Of a stretch of DNA of 38,860 bases, positions 24,161-29,740 are shown piece by piece. The stretch lies in assembly GCA_964507325.1 (NCBI GenBank), contig CAZDQL010000066.1, positions 1 to 38,860 of the forward strand. Reading direction: 5' to 3'. The stretch comes from CAZDQL01 sp964507325. GTDB taxonomy: Bacteria; Planctomycetota; UBA1135; GCA-002686595. Position 1 is the stretch's first letter. The number at the start of each line of letters is the position of its first letter. A program made the position numbers and the translations under genes. The notes beneath the pieces were generated by a model. That model did no database searches. It was not told the DNA's origin and saw nothing but the letters and a program-made list of their open reading frames with translations.

Positions 24161-24604
24161 GGGGCGTTGCGGGGGGATCTTGGGGGGTAGAGGTGGATTC
24201 GGGGGGCCCTTTCTAGCCCGGACCATTCCTGAGCGTCCACCCCGCTGCGCGCCAAGTTCGCCGTGGTGCGCGAGTTGCCGCCGATCGGCGCGCGGGCGGG
24301 GCCTCTGGGACCCGTCGAGCACCGGGTGGCGCCAACTCTTGCGCCATGGCGGACTTGGGGCCTGCTGGGGTGGACGCCTATGAGTAGTACGGGCCGGCAC
24401 CAGGGCCCGCCCAGTCCAGTCTCCTGGATCGGTAGCTGCTGCCGGGAGGCGTTCACGGGCCCCGGTGTGGCCCGAGGAGCGCCGCGGGGCGTGGGGCAGA
24501 GTGCCCTTCACTGGCGGGGTGCTCTCCACCGATAGAGCCTTCATAATTCCCACAGTGAGCCTCCCCGCCCCCCCCCACCGACGTGCGGACCAGGAGAACG
24601 ACGG
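24161..24604. promoter_or_regulatory. 444-bp divergent control region between the two phosphofructokinase genes
   Basis: I see no trustworthy gene here. The region should carry both PFK promoters. A GGAG-type site, AGGAG (24592-24596), serves the plus-strand gene 8 nt before its ATG. A weak plus-strand promoter candidate is TTCACT (24507-24512) with GATAGA 18 bp later, or CATAAT at 24542-24547. GGCGC...GCGCC (around 24332-24349) is a short inverted repeat. No terminator-type stem is evident. Confidence 0.4.
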
Positions 24605-25954
24605 ATGCCGAAGAAGGACAAGCTGGCGGTCAAGACCCTGGGCGAGGCCCTGATCGACTCGCCCCTCAAGCTCTCGACGCAGGACGGTGACGAGATCGCG
24701 AACTTCGTGCGCGACGACGCGCGCGTGATCGCGGACATCGAGGCGCAGGCGGGCAAGCGCAACGGCTCTCGGCGCACCTACGAGAAGGCGGGTCCACGCC
24801 AGAAGCTCTTCTTCGACCCGGTCAACACCCGGGCCGCGATCGTCACCTGCGGGGGACTGTGCCCCGGCCTCAACAACGTCATCCGCGGCCTGGTGCTCGA
24901 GCTGCACCACAACTACCGGGTCAAGGAGGTCCTCGGCTACCGCTACGGCTACGAGGGTCTGAACCGTGAGAAGGGAGTCAAGCCGCTCACCCTCAACCTG
25001 CGGGACGTGACCGACATCCACACGCAGGGGGGCAGCTTCCTGGGGGTGTCGCGCGGCCGCGAGGACGCGGGCGTGATGGTCAACACGCTCGAGGCCCACG
25101 ACGTGCAGATCGTCTTCTGCGTGGGCGGTGACGGGACCCTGAAGGGCGCCCACGCCATCCACGAGGAGATCCAGCGCCGCGGCAACCGCATGGCCGTGGT
25201 CGGCGTACCGAAGACGATCGACAACGACATCCTCTGCGTCGACAAGACCTTCGGCTTCGACACCGCCGTGGAGGTGGCCCGCCAGGCGATCGACGGCGCC
25301 CACACCGAGGCGAAGAGCTCCCGCAACGGCATCGGGCTCGTCAAGCTGATGGGACGCGACGTGGGCTTCATCGCGGCCGCGGCCTCGATGGCGAGCCTGG
25401 ACGTCAACTTCTGCCTGATCCCCGAGGTGACCTTCGATCTGGAGGGGCCCAAGGGCTTGCTCCTGGCGCTCGAGCGCCGCCTGCGCGACCGCCGGCACGC
25501 CGTGATCGTGGTGGCGGAGGGCTGCGGGCAGTCCCTGGTGGGGGAGAATGTCCAGCTGGACGCCTCCGGCAACATCCGCTACGGCAGCGACGACCTGGAC
25601 ATCGGCCGCTACCTGAAGCGCCGCATGGTCGAGTACTTCAAGTCGATCGAGATGCCCTGCACGCTGAAGTACATCGATCCCAGCTACATGATCCGCAGCG
25701 TCCCGGCCAACGCCAACGACTCGATCTACTGCGACATCCTCGCGCGCCACGCGGTGCACGCGGGGCTGGCGGGCAAGACCGACATCGTGATCGGCTGCAC
25801 CCACAACGTCTTCACCCACGTGCCCCTGGTGGAGGCCACGGGCGGCAAGAGGCGCGTCAATCCCGACGGCTCCCTCTGGCTGGCCGTCACCCAGACCACA
25901 GGTCAGCCGACGATGACCAACGGGCGGGAGGAGCCGGCGCCGGCCAAGACCTGA
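24605..25954 (+). CDS. pfkA: ATP-dependent 6-phosphofructokinase (plant-type/long PFK clade)
   Basis: This 449-residue protein has an N-terminal extension of about 75 residues before the catalytic core, as in the long (plant-like) PFK clade. Motifs are IVTCGGLCPGLNNVIRG, YRYGYEGL, FCVGGDGTLKGA (the GGDG signature for ATP), VPKTIDNDILCVDKTFGFDTA (catalytic TIDND) and VKLMGRDVGFIAAAAS (MGR). The last part (PCTLKYIDPSYMIRSVPANA) is typical of the same clade. It makes fructose 1,6-bisphosphate with ATP in glycolysis. The start ATG has AGGAG 8 nt upstream. The PPi-type isozyme is divergent upstream, suggesting choice of phosphate donor by energy state (inference). The symbol is by family only. Confidence 0.88.
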   Translation: MPKKDKLAVKTLGEALIDSPLKLSTQDGDEIANFVRDDARVIADIEAQAGKRNGSRRTYEKAGPRQKLFFDPVNTRAAIVTCGGLCPGLNNVIRGLVLELHHNYRVKEVLGYRYGYEGLNREKGVKPLTLNLRDVTDIHTQGGSFLGVSRGREDAGVMVNTLEAHDVQIVFCVGGDGTLKGAHAIHEEIQRRGNRMAVVGVPKTIDNDILCVDKTFGFDTAVEVARQAIDGAHTEAKSSRNGIGLVKLMGRDVGFIAAAASMASLDVNFCLIPEVTFDLEGPKGLLLALERRLRDRRHAVIVVAEGCGQSLVGENVQLDASGNIRYGSDDLDIGRYLKRRMVEYFKSIEMPCTLKYIDPSYMIRSVPANANDSIYCDILARHAVHAGLAGKTDIVIGCTHNVFTHVPLVEATGGKRRVNPDGSLWLAVTQTTGQPTMTNGREEPAPAKT

Positions 25955-26036
25955 CCCGCGTGAACGCTCGGGCCAGGGCTTCCCCGGGGAAGTCCAGCCC
26001 CGTGGCGAGCAGGGCCGCACTTCCCGGGACCGCCCC

Positions 26037-26065
26037 TTGCCCGGGGGGACCGCCAGGGCTAGATT
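26037..26065 (+). promoter_or_regulatory. Sigma-70-type promoter candidate for tRNA-Leu
   Basis: TTGCCC (26037-26042), a 17-bp spacer and TAGATT (26060-26065) form a good -35/-10 pair on the plus strand. Transcription from about 26072 would give a 90-nt leader before the tRNA. Confidence 0.5.
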
Positions 26066-26161
26066 CTGCCCCCTCGACAGCGGGGTGACCGAGCCCCGCC
26101 CCGGCGGCGTGCCCACCGGCCGATCCCGGTCCGCCTACCAACGCCGCGGGGAGAACCGAGT

Positions 26162-26248
26162 GCCCGGGTGGCGGAATTGGTAGACGCGCCAGACTAAGGA
26201 TCTGGTGGGGTAAAACCCGTGCTGGTTCGATTCCAGTCCCGGGCACCA
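26162..26248 (+). tRNA. tRNA-Leu (anticodon AAG), CCA encoded
   Basis: This is a complete class II tRNA: acceptor stem GCCCGGG/CCCGGGC, D-arm GCGGAATTGGTAGACGC as in bacterial tRNA-Leu, anticodon stem CCAGA/TCTGG, long variable arm GGG-TAAAA-CCC, T-arm GCTGG-TTCGATT-CCAGT and encoded CCA. The seven-base anticodon loop is CTAAGGA, so positions 34-36 are AAG with U33 and G37, as expected for the CUN leucine box. Bacteria normally use GAG here; A34 would need conversion to inosine or would read CUU mainly. Confidence 0.93.
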
Positions 26249-26280
26249 TCTCCCCCCTGCCAAGCGACCGTTGTTCTTCG

Positions 26281-26358
26281 GCCCGACGGCTCACGCCGTC
26301 AGAGCGAGGATCTGGTGGGGCAGAATCCGTGCTGGTTCGATTCCAGTCCCGGGCACCA
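26281..26358 (+). pseudogene. Degenerate tRNA-Leu copy (3' half of the preceding tRNA)
   Basis: From about 26300 to 26358, including CCA, the sequence repeats the 3' half of the tRNA 110 nt upstream with few changes (variable arm GGGGCAGAATCC, T-arm and acceptor 3' strand identical). The 5' half is different and too short: GCCCG then GGC-TCAC-GCC instead of a D-arm, with two mismatches in the acceptor stem. The loop would read GCGAGGA, i.e. anticodon GAG but C33. It is probably non-functional or an attachment-site-like duplication. Confidence 0.7.
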
Positions 26359-26406
26359 TCTCCAGCCTCCCCAGGAAGCGGCAGTGCAGGCCGGAGCTCC
26401 GCAAGT

Positions 26407-27993
26407 TCAGGCAGCCCGCCGCTCGTCCGCCGCACGCTTTGCGCGCTGGCTCTCGTCCCCCTGCGCCCACCGCTTTCCATCGCCTCGCAGCATCCACCAA
26501 ACGGTCCTGACCAGGATGCGCAGATCGGTCCCCAGGCGCTGGGCGGCGATGTAGTCCTCGTCCCGGCGCAGCTTCTCGGCGTAGTCCTGCGCCGACTGAC
26601 CCGTGTAGCCCTGGGTCACCTGCGCCCACCCCGTCAGTCCCGGTCGCACCACGAGCCGACGCTCGAAGCCGGGCACGTGGGTCGCGGCCCAGTCGTGGAC
26701 CTCGAGCATCTCCGGCCGCGGTCCAATCAGGTTCATCTCTCCACGTAGGACGTTCCACACCTGCGGTAGCTCGTCGAGGTGGGTGTCCTTCAGGAAACGA
26801 CCCAGCCTCGTCACGCGCGTCTCGCCGCAATCCGCTACCCAGGAGGAGTAGGGGTCCGCGGCGTCCCGCATGGTGCGGAACTTGAGCATGCGGAAGGGCA
26901 CGCCGCCCCTCCCCACACGCTCCTGCACGAAGAGGATCCTGCGCAGCTGGCCGAAGGCCACCCAGCTGGCCAGGGCGATTCCCGCCAGCAGCAGCAGCAC
27001 CAGCGGGGAGCTCACGGCGAGCAGCGTCAGGCTGAGGAGTCGCGAGCCGTGGGCTGAGTACCACGCAGACCGTCCGCGGCGTGCGGGCAAGGCGGCGGGC
27101 GGCGCGGGAGAGGTGCAGCGCCCGGCCCGCCGACGCCGCCGGCGCGCCGTCAGTCGATGGTGGGCTGCCTCCACGGTCGCCATCAGCGCGAAGCGCGGCA
27201 AGCGTCGCGCGATGCGGGCGAAGCGCTGGCGCGGCTCCAAGAGCAGCCGCCAGAGCCACTCGAGGCCCGACCTGGAGACGACCCGCGGCGCCCGTCGGGC
27301 CGTGCCCGACAGGAAGTCGAGGGTGCCCCCCGCGCTCATCCAGACCCGCGCCCCGCAGGCGACCAGGTCGTCGCGGTGCTCGGCGTACCACAGCTCCTGC
27401 TTGGGCGCGCCGAAGCAGGCGATCACCACGTGCGGCCGGAAGGCGGCCAGCGCGTCGACGATCGCCTTGCCGACCCCGGCGGAGATGCGCTGGGTGGGTG
27501 CGCCGTCCGACCCGCGCTCCATGGGCGGCGAGAGCCGCGCCAGCCCGAGCCCCGGGAAGCGCGCCCGCAGGTACGCCGCCGCGCCCGCGTTCGAAGCCTC
27601 GCTGCCCCCCAGGAGGAAGACCCGCCACCCCAGCTCGGCGCTGAGCCGGCAGAGCTCGGCGGTGTAGTCCGACCCGCTGATGCGCTCGACCGACACGCCG
27701 TACTTGAGCCACAGCGCCTTGCGCACCCCTTCGCCGTCCACCAGGTTCGTCGCGTTCGAGGCCAGGATGTCGAAGAGGGCCCCGTCGCCCTGGGCCTGCA
27801 TCAGGATCTCGGCGTTCACGCTGTGCAGGGCCACGATCTCGGACGAGGTCCTGAGCAGCTCCTCGAGCGCTGCCCGCCCCCCGGTCCACAGGGGGATCCC
27901 GAGGACCGAGTGCGCCGGCCGAGGCGGAGGCACGGGGAGAGCGGAGAACGGGCTCTCCGGCCGGGTCGAGGGGGAGGTGATGGTGGGACTCAT
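26407..27993 (-). CDS. Fusion of WecG/TagA/CpsF glycosyltransferase and monotopic phosphoglycosyl transferase
   Basis: This 528-residue protein contains two enzymes of polysaccharide initiation. Residues 28-285 are a WecG/TagA/CpsF transferase (GT26): NLVDGEGVRKAL, RVFLLGGSEAS, CFGAPKQELW (GAPKQE 195-200), MSAGGTLDFLSG and SGLEWLWRLLLEPRQRFAR. An Arg-rich linker (about 284-310) follows. Residues 315-515 are a polyprenyl-phosphate sugar-phosphate transferase: a re-entrant hydrophobic helix (318-343), VQERVGRGGVPFRMLKFRTM, HLDELPQVWNVLRGEMNLIG (catalytic D407-E408) and RPGLTGWAQV. The PGT half would load the first sugar-phosphate on undecaprenyl phosphate, and the GT26 half would add the second sugar. 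ATG 27993 overlaps the stop of the phosphatase gene (ATGA). Sugar identities cannot be told. Confidence 0.9.
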   Translation of the reverse strand: MSPTITSPSTRPESPFSALPVPPPRPAHSVLGIPLWTGGRAALEELLRTSSEIVALHSVNAEILMQAQGDGALFDILASNATNLVDGEGVRKALWLKYGVSVERISGSDYTAELCRLSAELGWRVFLLGGSEASNAGAAAYLRARFPGLGLARLSPPMERGSDGAPTQRISAGVGKAIVDALAAFRPHVVIACFGAPKQELWYAEHRDDLVACGARVWMSAGGTLDFLSGTARRAPRVVSRSGLEWLWRLLLEPRQRFARIARRLPRFALMATVEAAHHRLTARRRRRRAGRCTSPAPPAALPARRGRSAWYSAHGSRLLSLTLLAVSSPLVLLLLAGIALASWVAFGQLRRILFVQERVGRGGVPFRMLKFRTMRDAADPYSSWVADCGETRVTRLGRFLKDTHLDELPQVWNVLRGEMNLIGPRPEMLEVHDWAATHVPGFERRLVVRPGLTGWAQVTQGYTGQSAQDYAEKLRRDEDYIAAQRLGTDLRILVRTVWWMLRGDGKRWAQGDESQRAKRAADERRAA

Positions 27994-28730
27994 TGGCAGA
28001 CGTAGGCAGAGGTCGCCTCGACCTGGACGAGCTCGTGCAGCTCCGGGGCGTAGGCGGTGAGACAGCCCCCGTACACGCAACCCGTGTCGAGGCCGAGGGC
28101 GACCAAGAGGCCGCGGACACGACGCTGGCGGGGAAGCTTGGAGGGGGTGTGGCCGAAGAGGATCAGGCACTCGCCCTGGTACACCTCGTACCAGTAGGGG
28201 CGGCCGCGACCGGGAAGCCGCCGGAGGCTGACGAGCTGTTCGGGATCGGTGTCACGCGGGGAGCGACCGCACACCAAGCCGGCGTGCACGACGCACCAGG
28301 GACGGCCGTCGCGGGTCGTGCCCGCCCCCTCGAGGTCGGTGTCCTCGAGGAAATAGCCCCGGTGGCCCTGCAGGAACCGGATCACCTCCGCGCGCCACGC
28401 GGCGGGAACGTGGCAGGGGGCTCCCCCGTCGCCGTCCAGGTCGCGGGCCTCGAGCGTGGGCAGCTCCAACCGAGTCGGGGGTCGATCGCGCGCGTCGCTG
28501 TGGTCGGGCGCGAGCCCGAAGCGGGCCAAGATCCGCCGCTCGTGGTTCCCGAGGACGAATTCGGCATCGACCTCGCGCATCAGCTCCATCACCCCGACCG
28601 GGTCCGGACCGCGATGCAGCAGGTCCCCCACCACTACGACGCGGTCGTCGGGCCCGAGGGCGAGACGATCGAGCAACACGGAGAGCTCCTCCGCGCAGCC
28701 GTGGGGGTCGCCGACGATCCAGGTGGTCAT
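27990..28730 (-). CDS. Calcineurin-like metallophosphatase (PP1/ApaH type)
   Basis: This 246-residue cytoplasmic protein has the complete two-metal phosphoesterase set: GDPHGC (GDxHG, start of the protein), VVVVGDLLHRGPDPVGV (the GDxxDRG position, with His in place of Asp), VLGNHE, VVHAGL and LFGHTPSK. Such enzymes are protein phosphatases or dinucleoside polyphosphate hydrolases. Its stop overlaps the start of the polysaccharide-initiation fusion by 4 bp, and a BY-kinase gene lies divergently nearby, so it might remove phosphate from the kinase or act on nucleotide-linked products (inference). Tyrosine phosphatases usually partner BY-kinases, but PHP- or metallo-type ones also occur. ATG 28730 gives the typical MTTWIVGDPHGC start. 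Confidence 0.85.
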   Translation of the reverse strand: MTTWIVGDPHGCAEELSVLLDRLALGPDDRVVVVGDLLHRGPDPVGVMELMREVDAEFVLGNHERRILARFGLAPDHSDARDRPPTRLELPTLEARDLDGDGGAPCHVPAAWRAEVIRFLQGHRGYFLEDTDLEGAGTTRDGRPWCVVHAGLVCGRSPRDTDPEQLVSLRRLPGRGRPYWYEVYQGECLILFGHTPSKLPRQRRVRGLLVALGLDTGCVYGGCLTAYAPELHELVQVEATSAYVCQ

Positions 28731-29014
28731 GGGTTCCGTCGAGTGGTCTTCTCGCCGGGGGGGCACAACGGCCGTGGGACCGTGGACGAATGCCCGGTCA
28801 TCGACCGTCCACCGGGGGGCCTGAAGGTTCTCGGGGGGGGCACCCCAGCCGCAGCGCCTCACCGATCGCAGATATGGGAAGCGCCCCCGCGTGGGCAGGT
28901 CTCGAACCCGGCACGGATGGGCCGCGGCCATCAAGCCGATCACCGAATCCCTCGATGAGAAGGGGCGTCTGCAAGAGCCTCCCGCCCCACCCCATCCAAG
29001 CGATCCGAGTTCCC
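28731..29014. promoter_or_regulatory. Divergent control region of the exopolysaccharide locus
   Basis: This 284-bp stretch separates the leftward phosphatase/priming genes from the rightward export genes, so promoters for both must be here; none is clear by eye. A small perfect hairpin, CGGTC-ATC-GACCG (28796-28808), and several G-runs are present. In-frame ATG 28955 is an alternative start for the exporter, but it would put 20 extra residues before the lipoprotein signal. Confidence 0.35.
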
Positions 29015-29728
29015 GTGCGATCCACAACCATCCTCGTCCTGGGCGTCCTGGCCGGTGCGATGCTCGGCTGCCGATCCGTCCCGCTGCCCCGCCCCACGAC
29101 CGACGCGACCACCGCCACCGTCGTCCCCGACGCGAGCGTCTTCACCGTCGGCCCCGGGGATCTGCTCTTGATCGCCGTCGTGGGACACCCCGAGCTGGGT
29201 CTGCCCGAGACGGGCCTGCGCGTCTCCCCCGACGGAACCCTCTCCCTGCCCTTCCTGGATGCCCTCGAGGTGGACGGGAGGACAGTGGAGGAGACCCGCG
29301 CCGCCGTCGAGGCGGGCTTCGCCGAGTACTACCACTCGCCGAACGTGATGGTCTCGGTGCTCGAGTACACCTCGCGCCGCTTCTTCCTCTTGGGTGACGT
29401 GAAGGACCCCGGCCCGTACCCGATGGACCGGCCGCTCACCGCCCTCGAGGCGCTCAGCTTCGGCGGCGGCTTCCAACCCGGGGCCAACCGGGAACAGGTG
29501 GTCGTCCTCCGGCGGCACTCGGATGGTGGAGTGGAGGTGCTCCCCTTCAACGCGAGCACCCCCGGCCCGGACGGACTGGTGCAGGTCCTCCCCGACGATC
29601 TGGTCTTCATCTCGCGCGCGGGCGTTGGCGTCTTCTCGGATGAGGTGATGCCCTACCTGCAGGGGTTCGGGTACAGCCTGGCCCAGATCGCCGCGATCGC
29701 CATCGCCTACGACCGCCTCGAGGACTGA
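29015..29728 (+). CDS. Polysaccharide export lipoprotein (Wza/GumB-like)
   Basis: This 237-residue outer-membrane export protein starts at GTG 29015 with a lipoprotein signal, VRSTTILVLGVLAGAMLGC, whose lipobox cysteine is residue 19. A Poly_export domain follows (VFTVGPGDLLLIAVVGHPEL, VSPDGTLSLPFLDALEVDG, YYHSPNVMVSVLEY), then an SLBB-type domain (RFFLLGDVKDPGPYPM, LTALEALSFGGGF). It is shorter than Wza of E. coli (about 380) and has one SLBB repeat, like GumB types. The C-terminus (YLQGFGYSLAQIAAIAIAYD) may be the amphipathic outer-membrane helix. It is first in the plus-strand cluster, 12 bp before the co-polymerase/kinase gene. It would form the exit channel for the polymer. Confidence 0.87.
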   Translation: MRSTTILVLGVLAGAMLGCRSVPLPRPTTDATTATVVPDASVFTVGPGDLLLIAVVGHPELGLPETGLRVSPDGTLSLPFLDALEVDGRTVEETRAAVEAGFAEYYHSPNVMVSVLEYTSRRFFLLGDVKDPGPYPMDRPLTALEALSFGGGFQPGANREQVVVLRRHSDGGVEVLPFNASTPGPDGLVQVLPDDLVFISRAGVGVFSDEVMPYLQGFGYSLAQIAAIAIAYDRLED

Positions 29729-29740
29729 GCTCCCACCGCA

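Noticed and set aside
24331..24350. TGGC...TTGC resembling a sigma-54 promoter in the PFK intergenic region
   Set aside because: The GG and GC dinucleotides are 11 bases apart instead of the required 10, and the minus-strand reading lacks the GC.
25979..25992. Perfect palindrome CTTCCCCGGGGAAG after the ATP-type PFK gene
   Set aside because: It lies about 25 bp beyond the stop, but has no loop and no T-run. It is too short and GC-rich to call a terminator with confidence.
26281..26358. Second functional tRNA-Leu (GAG)
   Set aside because: The D-arm is too short, two acceptor pairs mismatch and U33 is C. It is kept as a degenerate copy only.
26162..26480. Minus-strand reading 'MVPGTGIEPAR...' across the tRNA region
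   Set aside because: This is the well-known spurious translation of the antisense strand of tRNA genes; the DNA folds as a tRNA.
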